Assembly: GCA_018873245.2 (NCBI GenBank)
Contig: JAEMBT020000009.1
Span: forward strand, 11,415,112 to 11,479,111
Direction of reading: 5' to 3'
Origin: Archegozetes longisetosus
Lineage: Eukaryota; Arthropoda; Arachnida; Sarcoptiformes; Trhypochthoniidae
Length of the DNA: 64,000 nucleotides
Shown one piece after another: positions 1-12,800 of this stretch. The notes under the pieces are model-generated. The model made no database searches and was not told where the DNA came from. It saw only the letters and a program-made list of their open reading frames with translations. Every line of letters begins with the position of its first letter. Within the stretch, counting starts at the first letter, position 1. The translations under genes and the position numbers were made by a program.

Positions 1-53
1 CCCAACGTATAATTCGGCTTCTGAACAAGAACAGAAAGACCATAAACTATTAA
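1..53 (+). pseudogene. 3' end of a Tc1-like transposase (cut by window edge)
   Basis: The first 53 bases match 51499-51549 almost exactly. There they encode the last residues and the TAA stop of a Tc1-type DDE transposase. Only this tail lies inside the window, so nothing can be said about its upstream part. It marks the left edge of the segment duplicated from the 51.5-60.3 kb region. Confidence 0.75.
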
Positions 54-634
54 TCATCATCTTCGAGGTATGCGTCATATACTATGTGTTATGTGTATGC
101 GTTATGTCGCATCCAAAAACCCTAAAAACCTGGGTTTTTGGTCGCTGCCACGTTGGACTTGGGACAAGAAAATCGAAACCTTGTGTGATCATCTGTATTC
201 TAGTTTTTAACAATCAGTAAAATTATTTTTATATTTTATAGTGTTAATCAAATTATTAAAAATTTCATAGCTTCATATACTCTATACTTATGTCGTGCAC
301 TGTATATCCATTCGGTTCTACTTACAAAATGATTGATGTGACTCATCTCTCATCTAACACTTAAATTGATTTACCACATCATTTATTCTTAGATATCTAC
401 TGTTTATTTAATTTACATTTAGTAATCATTTTGTTTAATTAATTTGATTTGATTTTATTCTTACTCATTATCTAATTTGATTTATATTACATCGTTTAGA
501 CAATATTACTTTGTTTTGCATTCAATTTTTTACAATAATAAACTTACAAAATTAGTTATTAGTTCTGACAATATTTTTTCTAATATCAAATTTAATTAAA
601 AATTTACTTTTTATTATGTTTCAATCCTTACAAC
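54..634. repeat. Noncoding copy of 51550-52111 with a small hairpin
   Basis: This stretch is nearly identical to 51550-52111, the segment between the Tc1 relic and AKR copy C. The main difference is an extra run of about 20 bases near 82-105. At 114-141 the motif AAAAACCCTAAAAACCTGGG continues into TTTTT and can fold into a short hairpin; it may be part of the Tc1 element's 3' end. No coding sequence is visible. Confidence 0.7.
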
Positions 635-1209
635 TTATAAGATATCATCCGGATTAGCAAAGAAACGAGTGTTTGTATTCAAGCTGTCAATCAGTGCCAT
701 GTCGTCCGATGATATTTCAAAGTGAAAAAGTTCAAAGTTAGGCTTCAAATTGTCCACACGAGAAGTTTTTGGGATAATACCTGAAATATAAGTTACCGAA
801 AAATGATATGCCTACACATTAGTTATAAACTTTACATCTAAAAAATATATAACTTCATGAAACTACGCTTTAATTTATGCAAAACAATTTAAAGTATGTT
901 AAACATATGCACATTTTTCAGATCATTATTTGGTAATATTTTAACGAAAATCCTTCGCATTTTAACAAATATTTTACAAATAATTAGAGCTATTTCGTGC
1001 TTACACACTCCGTGTTGAAGTGCCCATTTCAATAATATTTGTGCCACTGATCTGTTATATTTGTCTGCAGTTTTGTTAAGCGTTTCATTTTGTGACAGTA
1101 TTTTCCAACCTTGTTGACCTCCCAATGAAGAGTATGCCTGAAACACTATCTTCTTTTCATTGCAATACTCGAGCAATTCCTTTTGATATAACAGCGGATG
1201 AAATTCAAC
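635..1209 (-). pseudogene. Aldo-keto reductase copy A, 5'-truncated (exons 5-6 only)
   Basis: Two exons of an aldo-keto reductase are present on the minus strand: exon 5 (1005-1209) and exon 6 (635-780, ending in TAA). They match the intact copy at 52112-53493 exon for exon, with the same splice sites and open frames, and resemble that copy rather than copies B and D. Exons 1-4, which carry the catalytic Asp, Tyr, Lys and His, are absent. Just upstream, in what would be intron 4, the sequence switches at about 1240 to DNA homologous to 59020-60262. The fragment cannot encode an active enzyme and is best called a truncated pseudogene created by a deletion. Confidence 0.9.
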
Positions 1210-1243
1210 CTGAAATCAATTCATTTAATTAATTGGTTATAAA

Positions 1244-2500
1244 ACCCTAATACTATCCCTTTTGTATAATTTAGTGATTAAATTGTTATATGTGAGCAGA
1301 ATCATAACTTTTCAGTTATTTAAAGTTTATGCAAATTAAAACCATTCCTATTGTAATGCTTGTAAGGATGAGATCATTTTCAGTACTTATCGTAGAAGAA
1401 CTAAAAATTGTGAACTTATTCACATTTAGATGTCTTAGAAACTGAAAAATTCAATAGATTTGAGCTTTTCTAACAATATTTTCTTTGAACATAAATCGAA
1501 ATCATTATTGGAGTTCCAACAATAATAGTATGTATCATTATTTTGAATGTGCAGTACCAATGAATAAATATTAGTTTGTAGTGAAAGATCTGGTGATTGG
1601 CATACACGGCATGTCAAATACTTGAACCTAGTCCAAAATTTACTGACCATCTTATGTCTGGTGCATTAAATGCGCTTACCTTAACTTATTGAGCAAACCA
1701 ATGTTGAGTAAGTTCAGCAATTTAACAACTTATGTAATCCGAGTGAGTTCTGTATATTGAATGAGTTGAAGCAGTCAAGAAAAGTAGCACGAACAAGAAA
1801 GTCTGGAAGAAATCTTACCTAGATTAAGTTTTCACATTTCATATTCATTCTTGGGATCGACATAAGCAAAATTGATCTAATCTTTTGTTTTCATTTATTC
1901 AGTTTATAAGTTTAATTGAATAAAACTTGATCATCATGAAAAGAAACTATTACTTTGGTTAAAGAAAAGTTAAATAAACTATTTTCTTAATATTATAAAA
2001 ACTAAAATTATCCGTCAGTTGTAACTATAAGCTTATAGAAATAAGCTAAAATAATCAAAAGTAAATTTTAGATCCACATGCAAATAAATAGACCGAATTC
2101 AAGTAACAGAGTTTATCAATCATCATAACAAGCAATCAACTAAAAGTTGACCGAAATATTGTTTGTTATACGAGCCCACGAATAATCGATTTTAATACTT
2201 TTAATAGAAAATAAGAGAAACCAGTGGTTTAAATCGAAAGCTTAACGTCAACTAATGAATACTTTATTTCGAACAAATGATAAATAATGAAAAATAATTT
2301 ATTGATCAATATTTAGTGGAACGATTGACTCAATCCATTTCCATAGGGATAGTAAAACACATTTTAGTAAATAAATTCAATTCATAAATATAAATGACTT
2401 TATATAAGAAATAAATGCATTTAAAGAAATTACTTTTCTCTTCCCACACGAAAAGTATTTTTAATATTTAAAGACTAATTGAAGGCACAATTGATATCTG
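1244..2500. repeat. AKR-unit spacer, copy of 59024-60262
   Basis: The sequence is nearly identical to 59024-60262, the spacer right of AKR copy D, and more distantly related to 54740-55980 right of copy C. It starts with the last bases of a mariner terminal repeat (AAAACCC at 1241-1247). Short open frames occur but are not kept open in the diverged third copy, so I do not call a gene. Confidence 0.8.
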
Positions 2501-3715
2501 TTTAACAAAATACTAGTCGTTAGTGCTTTTATCAAAAGTATTAATCATTGGTTTTATTTGATGATTAGCTCAACAATTCTTTATTACTTTAGTCCTACAA
2601 ATACATCAATAAATTTCATATTATGTCACATCTATTCATCATTTCTTACATCGAAAAGTTGACGTTAAGTATTTGAAAAATTGACAGAACAAACAAATCG
2701 AATAATCATAATTTTATTTGTGTTAGATAATAAAATAGAACTTTAGGATCAAATTTGAATCTAATTATACCTGAATTTTAGAGTCAAATATACTCGAATA
2801 AAACTACTTAAATAAACACTTTATTCAACATTGACTGAAAGTCATTCTCGATATGTATACTAATTTTGAAAAACATAAACTTCATTAATATTGTAAAATG
2901 ATTTGTGGATTTGTATACAATCCGTGTAATGACCAACAAATTAATAAAAGAACAGAATATAAGCATCAATTTTATTGAATCAAATATTTTTATGCAATTT
3001 ATGTGGAATCACAATTTAAAATCGCTTTTCAGTTAACTTTAGGCATTTGTAATTCCGGGCGCAAATTGAACTATATTTAGTTATTGACGCTTTAGAAATG
3101 AATTTCAATCATTGGACATCGTTAATAAACTATTGATTTGCTTTTTCGTTTGAGTATAAGATATAAATACTGGATCTCAATCCATGAATCAGTAAAAAAG
3201 AGTCCTTAATTTATTCTCAAATTATAGAATAGCAATCAAGCATTTTATGTTTAGTGGAACTTAAAATTTAGTTTAGTTCTCTCTACATTATTGCAGGTCG
3301 CGCTAACCTGACCTGATTTGGACATAAATATATGTCCGTTGACAAACTCGAAGTAAAGTAAAGTTCATTCTCACGATTTATATTCGTATAAAAGCATTAA
3401 TTGACTGAATACTCATACGTTTAAGATTAAAATTGATTCAATATATTACGCAAATTAATAGGAATTAGATATTGAATACTTTGCTTTTCAAATGGATCAA
3501 AATATACCGATCACTCTCTCAAACCGAGTGATTAATCAAAATAGATTTGTTGTGATTAATAAGCGATGCTATTTAATCAAACAAAGAAAATCGATTTGTG
3601 TCTTGTTGGTTAGCTATTAATCAGTGTCCGTTAGGAATCAAGCATTCAGAGCAACCATTTAATGTTCACAAAAGTTTAACAGAAAAGTTTATTAAACAAA
3701 TGTTTTACCTACAAC
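2501..3715. other. A+T-rich stretch, no gene recognised
   Basis: Homology to the AKR spacer ends near 2500. I see no convincing coding sequence, splice signals or inverted repeats here. The part from about 3600 leads into the palindrome that follows. Confidence 0.5.
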
Positions 3716-4248
3716 GGAGTCTTAAAACCGATTGGTCGAAATACCAGTTAAGATCGTTTGAAACTATAAGATCAATGTATTTTAAATACCAAAATCGATA
3801 GATTAGCGGCCACAGAGACTATGATCATAATTAAATTAACGATTAATTAGCTAATTAATTATGAAGAAATGCAAATTTTTTTAAAAGTTTAGAGCAAAGC
3901 AAACAGAAGTCTGTCCGGATTCGCAAACTTTTATTACAAAGTTGTAACGTTCAAATATTGAAAAACTCATTGTTTATCTAATTTAAGTTTAATTAGTTCG
4001 TAAACTTTGTAATAAAAGTTTGCGAATCCGTACAGAACTCTATTTTAACAACGCTTCCTTTCACTTTGCTCTAAACCTTTGAAAAATTTTGCACTGCTTT
4101 ATAATTAATTTACTAATCAATCGTTAACTTAGTTATGACCATAGTCCCAGTGGCTGCTAATTTATAGATTTTGGTATTTAAAATACATTGATGATGGAGT
4201 TTCAAACTAATTTAACTGGTATTTGCACCAATCGGTTTCAAAACTCCA
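3716..4248. repeat. Foldback palindrome, copy Z
   Basis: The left arm (from GGAGTCTTAAAACCG at 3716) is the inverted copy of the right arm (ending at 4248), each about 190 nt and mildly diverged. An inner inverted pair (TTCGCAAACTTTTATTAC near 3920 and its complement near 4010) extends the symmetry toward the centre. Related palindromes occur at 19930-20412 and 46470-46945. The strand would fold into a long hairpin. I see no coding sequence inside. It behaves like a foldback-type component of a dispersed repeat. Confidence 0.8.
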
Positions 4249-4714
4249 TTTTTAGACCAAAATGTGAATAATTTATTGACTGAAGAACTCAAGAGATAGA
4301 TTCAAAAGTTTTTCATGCTTTGTTTGATTTGCAAAAACTTGAGCAATAATAAGAAATGCATCAGTTGTGATCCACACTTCAAAATATATGAGATTTTTTT
4401 TGCAAAATGATAGACTAATATCAATAAATAAGCCATTATTTCGAACAATAAAAGTACTACAAATCCTGAATGGCAAACAAAATTAGATTTATTAGTGCCT
4501 GACTCTTACGAAAGTGATACAAGTGATCCTAAAGTTTACTAACAAGAAATTCATTTCGAAATCTAGAATAAAAGGTTGAACATCTTGACTTTCACTATTA
4601 ACTAAATGAATATTTGGTTCAGAATTAGACAAATATATAGATAGTGTTTATGTATAGGTTGAGAAACGATCTGCAAATGAAATGTTTTCACAAATACAGT
4701 TCGATCCGCTCTTT
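4249..4714. other. No gene seen; sequence between palindrome and repeat Z
   Basis: This A+T-rich stretch separates the palindrome from the conserved motif that begins near 4715. In the other two copies that motif follows the palindrome almost directly, so this may be an insertion, but I find no clear terminal repeats. Confidence 0.35.
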
Positions 4715-5420
4715 TAGGCTTAGTTTTGCCACTTTCTGGAGATTGCGTTCGTGTTAACAACTCTCTTGATGTTATCTAAATGAGAAGATTTTGGGAACGA
4801 CTGACAAATAATGGACATCATAATGAAACTCTGATCCGATATTACATAACGTTATATAAGTTCTGTTCTAAGTGAGTGTCAAATGAATCATCTTCAATTA
4901 TAACAAAATCGAGACCTCAATCAGTTGAATATTAAGAAAGAATTTAATTATTTAAGCTTTCTGGTTATGCCGGCCATTTCGTCAATTAATCAGCGTCACA
5001 TTCAAAGCAATATTACCACTCTTTCAATACTCTGTTGTTCGTCAATCAGATTTAACTCATTTGATGATCAAATATTCAAAAGGAAACAAAGATTTTACTT
5101 TCATTTTAGCTAAAGTTTCCGCTCATGAGTAGATAGTTATCGAAAGTAACACTTTATGGCTTATAGAAAATAATACAAAAGCATTGAATGAAGTGCAAAA
5201 AAGTTTAGCTATAAAAATAAGAGAACTATATCAATAAAGTGGCTCTATTAGTATCTCCAGAAATGATGGAACAATCGAAAGTATTGAAAGAATTGTGTTT
5301 TAAATCTATTGGAAAAGTATGACAACAAATATGAGACTTTGCAACTAAACACACTATTCATAGAGAAATTGCAACTCAAATGATTAGTTGGCTGAAAGCT
5401 AATGTTTCACAGTCCGAATC
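4715..5420 (+). pseudogene. Decayed dispersed coding repeat, copy Z (unidentified)
   Basis: The region aligns with 20440-21080, and its first part also with 46980-47110. A coding-like stretch near 5222-5280 reads SGSISISRNDGTIE and continues after a frameshift with alternating open pieces and stops. Equivalent peptides can be read at 20965 and 17304, with substitutions that preserve many residues. I infer a once-coding sequence present in several copies and now broken in all of them. I do not recognise the family. Confidence 0.4.
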
Positions 5421-8400
5421 TTGACCTCAAATAATTGTCTTAGTGTCCAATCCACCAGAAATGATTAGAGAGACTGGTCTGATAGTATTAACAACATAGT
5501 TGATCAGAATAAACTTAACTCATAATTTATAAGTTCAATTGAATGAAGCTCAAATTATTGATCAAAGATTAGGAAAAGAATAGAAACAACGATGTGTCAG
5601 ATTGTATTCGTATTTCTTTTATACAAGAGCTTAATATCTTTTGTGGTCAAAAGTTATTGAAAATTCTGTTGAATCGAAATCTAATAAACCAATAATTTGT
5701 TAGAAAATTAAACAGAAGGTTATTCTAAACAGATCCCATTGACTGACAGTAAAGATTCAAAATCGTCAGATTTCAGTTTTAAGGATTTCAGATTTTCAGA
5801 GTTGATAAAACAGGCACTCATTGAGTTAGGAGAGGATTTTGATCAAAAATGATATAATTGTTGGATTGTCGACAGAATTCAGAATTATAACAATTGGCTA
5901 ATAATTTAGTTCGAAACAGTTTAGAGAATGTGAATGAAAATAATACTTATTTAAGAGGAAAAGTTGCCACAAAGCTCTTTTTCAATTTTGACCTAAAATT
6001 AATTTATTTTCTATTGGGATTAGAGTATTGGTCGAATTGCTCGAGATTTGAGAATTTAGATAAATGGTGTCAACTTTGTTATCAGATTTGTGATGTTCTT
6101 TGTAATCATTGTTTACTAAAACTTCTGGTTTTAGACTCAAAGAAGAACTTAAAGAAAAACCTCAAATTTTGTGTTTCAACACTCTATTTGTTTCGCAAAA
6201 CACAAATCTCAAGATAGACTTCACCGGCGTTCGAAAAAATGTGCTCCTCTTTTGTCAGTTAAGGTTGAGATCATTTTCTCTTTATTAAAACATTTTGGTC
6301 GGTGACAGACAAAACATTGTCAGAATCGACAATTCAAAAGTTATATAAAATTGACTATTAGCTTTTCAAAGTTTTTATCTTAAAATTGTAGTTTTGGTAA
6401 AATTTGATAAAATTAATCATAAATTTTAGTTTTAAAATAGTCCCATTTTACGTAATATATAGTCTAATTTGTAAAGAATACAGTAGTGCTCATTTTTAGC
6501 TGCATAACTTTCAAGCCTTACTGATCGCGTTTGGAAAATGTTTAAATCAAATTATAGCCTGATAGAAGAAGAATACTATAGGAGAATAGTGGAATCGATG
6601 TTCGAATATGTTTTCGAAGCAAACTATTTCTAATCTCATCATAAATATTAAGATTAGTGGCCAAATTGTTTTTCAAATCAATTTCCGTATGTATTCAATC
6701 TATTTGAAGAAGTGATCAAGGGAAAAAAGGTGAAAGTATTATTAAAGTAAATAGATTTATGTTTGTTTTCGTTAGTTTGGTAAAATTGCACTAAAAGTTT
6801 TACGAACAAATGATTAGTTTAGTGACTTATCAAAACTGAAAAGTATTTGAAAGCATGGAAACAAATTATTTTGCATAACACGACCAAAAACATTGTAGAA
6901 GTTAGACCGTAAATCAAACAATTCAAATTTTCCTATTAGAATTGATTTAATGTTTGTTAAATAAAACTTCAAATTTTGTCATATTTTACATAAAGATTGA
7001 TATAATTGTTTAACTCAAAAGATTCTGAAGATTGCGTTCGTTTAGTTAGACTCAGTCCAATACTCTGAGCCAATGATTTTGTTCCCACAAATTGAATGAA
7101 CATAACCGTTAGAAAAACTCAGTCAATCATTAAGTCTTTTATTAAGAATTTATTGGTTTAGAGTTGAATAATATAATTTTGGACTTCAATTGGTTTATTT
7201 TTCAAATTCGTTTGACCCCAAATTCGTCAAAACTATTACACAATTTCTTTTCGGATCAATACCTTAGAATTTGTTTCGAGTCATTTAGTACAGAATACTG
7301 TAAACATTGTTTGTTTGTGTTTACACCAGTTATAAAAGTTGAAAATTTTCGCACCATAAATCTGGTTAAAAATGAGAATAAAATCTGTTTTAAGTATATT
7401 TTTTTAATGTGAAGTAAAACTCTGTACAATCAAAATTGTATACAGAAGTCAATTGATTTGAGTAAATTCGAAAAATTACTGATAAGAATGAGTATCAAAC
7501 TCTAATGAGTAGTTATTGTTAAAGTAATAATTTACTTGTTCCCTAACCGATCGAGGCTGAAATGAAGACTGAAAGCGAGAGTCTACTTATTAGAGCACTT
7601 CTCTGGTCTCTTGTCAATCAGTAAATCTGGTGTTTCAACGATCAGTGAACTGACGTAAACCGTTATCTGATTGATTGGAATCAATTCAATACTTTTAACT
7701 ACTATTATGAACTTTGGTTCGGAGTCAAAATTCTATTCAAACCTTGTTATATCATTAGAGTTTGTTGTTTGGCATTAATTGTGGTTGTATTCTGTAAACG
7801 TTAAATCTCATTCAGAATGTGTATTACATTTTATTTTGTATTTAATCATTTATATGATAATGACTTAAAGTCAAACTTTAAGACTCAAGATTTTTTAATT
7901 TGAGTTAAGTGATGCTCTCAGAGTGTTTTCTAAATGAAATGGTTTCGCTCGTGCACTACTTGGCATAACTCGACATTAAACTGATTCTAACTTTTTAACA
8001 GAAGTTTAAGTATAAACAAAATTGCGATATTTGCTTGGGAGAAGCTTTATTACAACTGAATCACAATAATAGAAAAATACGAGAGAATAGCATTTTTCAA
8101 TATATCTTCGGTTGAGTGCAATAAAGTGCCAACTGATAAAAAACCATTTTTAAAGAAAAATGACTTTAGAATTTGTGACTAAAATTGGAACAACTCCTTA
8201 AAATAAACTCAGTTCATTATTACAATTATAAGAAAAATGCTTGGAGATCACAATATATTAGCACTAATTATGCTCACATGCTCTCTATTTACTGTGATAA
8301 AGGCATCATTTTTGAGAAAACATTTTCGTTGAACTTAAATCGAGATCAAAATTCAGTGCTATAAGGTGCCATCTCAATTAAACTCACTAACTCATCTAAA

Positions 8401-9273
8401 GGACAATCCACCTTAAGAAATAGTGCGTGGGCAAAGACTTTTGACTCCATGGTTCGATGGCAAATATAGATACATCTAGACTAAAATATTAAAATTTTTG
8501 ACGCGTACATTTCCGTAGAAAAGATTTTCTAAAATTTAACATTGCATTTATGAAAGGTCCAATAGGTCCAACGGTGAGCATTGTTGATATGCATATTATT
8601 CCGAAGGTTTTTGCACACAGTTTCCAGAAATATATCTTAAGCATGTGAACTGAACGCTTCAAGAGTTGTTCACTTTTGAAATATTAGATACCACTCTTTA
8701 AAATCTCTAACCAAAATCATCTTTTGAGTGAAATCTCAAAAGAAAACTGATGGGGACGGTGGTTAGATGAACTTTGTAATCAAGTTTTCTTTCATGGGCA
8801 CAATGTTAAAAAATTCTAGAAAGTATTTAAATAAGGCGAATCTTTATAGAACTAACGTTTTGTTCTGAAAAAGATTGAACATAAATACACTATGTTTTCA
8901 GATTGTTATCGCACTTTTTTAATTTCGGGTTCGGAGTTCGAAACAGATTCAATTGTCTGTCAAATGATGTGATTAACACATTTTGTGAAAAATGTCGAGC
9001 TGGCCTCTTTATATCACTAAGCCGACGACATGAGTTTGCACGATACTTCTATTTTAAGAGCTTGGCTATAGCTGCTAGCATTAAGACTTGACATTTAGAT
9101 ATATCCTAAATGGTTATTATGTAATAGTAAACTGAATATTATTTAGTAAAATTTTGTCAATTATTTATTTGCTTACATGCTTCTTCTACATTTTTAATGT
9201 CTATTATCAGTTTTTCAGGCACTTTTGGGGAAGATAGTGAATGATTAGTTTATTAATAAATGTATTAGATATA
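5421..9273. other. Long A+T-rich stretch without a recognisable gene
   Basis: Short open frames (for example near 5894-6217, 7164-7412 and 8903-9091) have no recognisable domain, no splice context and ordinary low-complexity composition. The leftmost part may continue the decayed repeat of copy Z. Nothing else is supported. Confidence 0.5.
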
Positions 9274-9768
9274 CAGGGTTTAACAAGATCTTTTGTATGG
9301 GGTATACAGCAAAAACTGCAGAAGCTACAAGTTTAAAGTAAACTTTATTGAATTCGTTGTAAAAAATGGAAATAAAAGGCACAAATTTAATATTCAGCAG
9401 GACCACCATTTGCGCGACGCACAGCATTAAGCCTTTCTGGGTATGATAAAAGCAATGTTTTAAATAATTCCGTATCATTTTCAAGATATTTCAACACTTC
9501 GGTTACATGTTTTGTGAGCGTTGAGAGTGAAAATTTACTTGTAATTTATTTATTTGTAGCTTTATGGTCAGCTGATTTGTTATGTTTATACTCTATGGTC
9601 ATGTATTAGAAAAAACCAGTTTTAAAGCGTAAAATTCAAAATTTGTATTTTGACTGTTCAACTAACCAAATCATTTCCATTTTGATAGTATTTCAAAAAT
9701 CATTCAATAATATGTTCATATCGGTAGTTTTGCTGTATACCCCTTGGAAAAGATCTTGTTAAACCCTG
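9274..9768 (-). mobile_element. Non-autonomous Tc1/mariner-type element with transposase tail
   Basis: The element has terminal inverted repeats that begin CAGGGTTTAACAAGATCTTT at both ends, followed by a shared GGGGTATACAGCAAAA block, and is flanked by TA on both sides. On the minus strand a short frame ends in ERLNAVRRANGGPAEY followed by a stop. This resembles the C-terminus of Tc1/mariner-superfamily transposases. The rest of the transposase is missing, so this is an internally deleted copy. Confidence 0.8.
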
Positions 9769-9828
9769 TAGAACTGTCTTTGAAATACGATATGTCAGAA
9801 AGCAGTTCAGTCTTAGTTTGTGATAGTT

Positions 9829-12800
9829 TCAACGTTGTTGAAGCTTTTTTACATACGAGACTAATATCTCTGGAATTTTATTACCACTGTTACTCATAAT
9901 AGCTTTATATATGTACGATTGTACTTCTACAAGGTCGATCGGTTCGTCTGCTGGTATGTTACCAATAGAACTCAATACTTTTCCGAATTCTTCTGTAATG
10001 ATTAATGCATTGACTTGAACTTCTAATTGAGACATAGATCGAGACAATATGTACTTTTGACTTGTGATTTTTCTAGTGAATACATCTAGAAGTAATATTG
10101 TACCATTGATATTAATTTGTGGAAGATCTGATGAGATTTGATAGATATCTCGTTGTTGGATAGAAGGTAGAGCAGGAATACTTGGACTAAACAGTCTACT
10201 AATTGCCCAACCAATCAAATCGTTTATGAAAGAAGGTGTACTTGGTGAACTACTTGATGCCATCTCAATATCACGACGGCTACGAACTGGATAAGTAACC
10301 GCAATAGTAGAAATATTAATTCTTTCCTGTTCTTGCTTTAAAAATTCTATTGCAACTTTGGAATTGCATTCTTCGGCAATATCCAATGGCTTTTGACCAC
10401 TATATCCTTTAGCGTTAATGTCAGCTCCCTTTTCTATCAGAAGTTTGATTACATCTAAATGATCATTGAAGGCAGCATAGTGCAAAGGCGTCCAATCTTG
10501 ACTTGCTTTAGCATGAATGGTTGCACCACTATCAATTAGAAGCTTGACGACATCAAGTTTACCATACAATGAGGCCAAGTGTATAGGTCTATTACCATTC
10601 TTTTGTTTGCCATTAATGTCAGCACCTTTATCTATGAGGAGTCTAACTACATCCAAGTCACCTCTTTCAGCAGCAAAGTGCAGAGGTGTTGCATCGTACT
10701 TATCTTTAGAGTTAATATCCGTGTTTATAAAATATTCTACTGCCTTTAATGTTCCATATTTGATGGCAGCATGTAAAGGTGTTACATCATCCAATGAAGC
10801 TAATTCATTCACAATCAAATTTATTATCTCTTTATTATTTGCCAATTCTAGAGGTGTCAGACCATTCTTGTTTCTTGCTTTAACTCTGGCACCTTTATCT
10901 ACAAGAAGTCTGACCACTTCCAAGCTTCCTCTTTCAGCAGCAAAGTGCAAAGGTGTCCAATCATCCTGATCAATAGCATTAATATCAGCATTTTTTTCTA
11001 TTAGAAATTTGACCACATCCGAATATCCATTGTGGGCTGCCCAGTGTAAAGGTGTCCTACCATCTATTTGCTTAGTATTCACATCAGCTCTATTCTCTAC
11101 AAGAAGTTTAACAACATCCAATCTGTCTTCTTTAGCAGCATAGTATAGAGGAGTTGAACCAAAATTATCTTTAGCCTTAACGTCAGCACCTTTATCTACA
11201 AGTAGTTTGGCTAAACCGATATTACCACTGTAAGCAGTCCAATGCAGAGGTGTCCAGCCATCATCCTTTTTAACATTAATATTTGCTCCTTTGTCTAAGA
11301 GTAGTTTAGCCTCATTGTAATTATGATTAAAAACGGCGAAATGTAAAGGTGTCCAATCATTGTTAGTCTTAGCGTTAACATCAGCACCTTTACTCATGAG
11401 AAATTCGACAATATTTAGTTGGGCTTTTCCTAAAGCCAGGTGTAAAGGTGTCCATCCAAATTTTGTTTTAGCCTCAATGTTAGCATCACGATTTAAGAGA
11501 AGCTCGATCACATCAACGTTAGCTTGTTTAACGGCATAGTGTAAAGGTGACCAATCATTTTTTCTCTTAACATTGACGTCAGCACCTTGAGAAAGAGAGT
11601 CTTCAATTTTACTAATATTTTCTTTTTTCACAGCATTAATCAATTCTTCGTTCTTTAGAATTTCAACAACTTTCACAAAATTCTTTTCCTTAGCAATATC
11701 AAATGACGTTTTACCAAAATTTGTTACAGCATTAAGATCAGCTCCTTCATCTATTAATAATAGAACTAAACCCAAGTTGCAGTTTGCAACAGCAAAGTGC
11801 AAAGGTGTCCAATTATTTTTATCGTTTGCATTAATGTCAGCGCCTCTATCAATAAGTAGGGCCACCACGTTTAGTCGACCATTTTCAGCAGCAAAATGTA
11901 AAGGTTTACGATCAAGTTTGTTACTTGCATTAATATGAGCACCTTTTTCTATAAGAAATCCTATAACATCCAATTTACCATCTTTAGAAGCCCAGTGTAA
12001 TGGAGTATTACCGTCCCTGTCTTTAATATTAATATTTTCATGCATCAAAAGTTTCACTATTTTTAATGAACCATATTTAGCAGCAGCATGTAAACGCATA
12101 ATATCATTCAAGTCAGCTAATTTATCTAAAATAAGCATTACTATCTTTGATTCATCTGCCAACTCTAACGATGTGTAACCAGAAATAGTTCTAATATATA
12201 TGTCAGCTCCTCTATCGAGAAGTAATTTCACTACATCAGGGTTCTCATTATAACGAACAGCCAAGTGTAGAGGTGTACACTTATCCTTAGTTTTTGCATT
12301 GATGTCAGCTCCTCTATCGAGAAGTAATTTCACTACATCAGGGTTCTCATTATAACGAACAGCCAGGTGTAGAGGTGTCCACTCATCCTTAGTTTTGGCT
12401 TTAATATCAGCACATCTATCGAGAAGAAGTCTCACTATGTCAGATTTCTCACTATAACGAGCAGCCATGTGTAGAGGTGTCCACTCATCTTCTTCTTTAG
12501 CATGAATGTCAGCACCTTTATCAAGAAGTAGTCTCGCTATATGAGGTTTCTCATAATGAACAGCCAAGTGTAGAGGTGTCCACTCATTCTTATTCTTAGC
12601 ATGAATGTCAGCTCCTCTATCGAGAAGTAGTCTCGCTATATGAGGTTTCTCACAATGAACAGCCAAGTGTAGGGGTGTCCACTCATCCTTAGTTTTAGCA
12701 TTAATGTCAGCACCTCTATCGAGAAGAAGATTCATTATATCAGGTTTCTCATTATGACGAACAGCCATGTGCAGAGGTGTCCACTCATCTTCTTCAGCAT

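Noticed and set aside
1435..1650. Small minus-strand gene (also 59214-59396)
   Set aside because: The frame is open in two nearly identical copies but broken in the diverged third copy near 54900-55080, so there is no sign of coding constraint.
3598..3801. Plus-strand frame at the left edge of the palindrome
   Set aside because: It runs into the inverted-repeat arm and is not kept open in the other two palindrome copies.
5894..6217. A 107-residue plus-strand frame
   Set aside because: Composition is ordinary for A+T-rich DNA. There is no domain, splice context or conserved copy.
10273..10284. The RSRR motif as proof that ank1 is a processed secreted toxin
   Set aside because: The motif and the following domain fit the latrotoxin layout, but there is no visible signal peptide and the large latrotoxin N-terminal domain is absent. 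Toxicity is not supported by sequence alone.
10517..10969. Plus-strand open frames opposite the ankyrin genes (also 12767-13147, 37450-38136, 39007-39279, 39673-40281)
   Set aside because: They are antisense shadows of the ankyrin repeats: their own repetitive pattern is the complement of the 33-35-residue modules, and no domain is recognisable.
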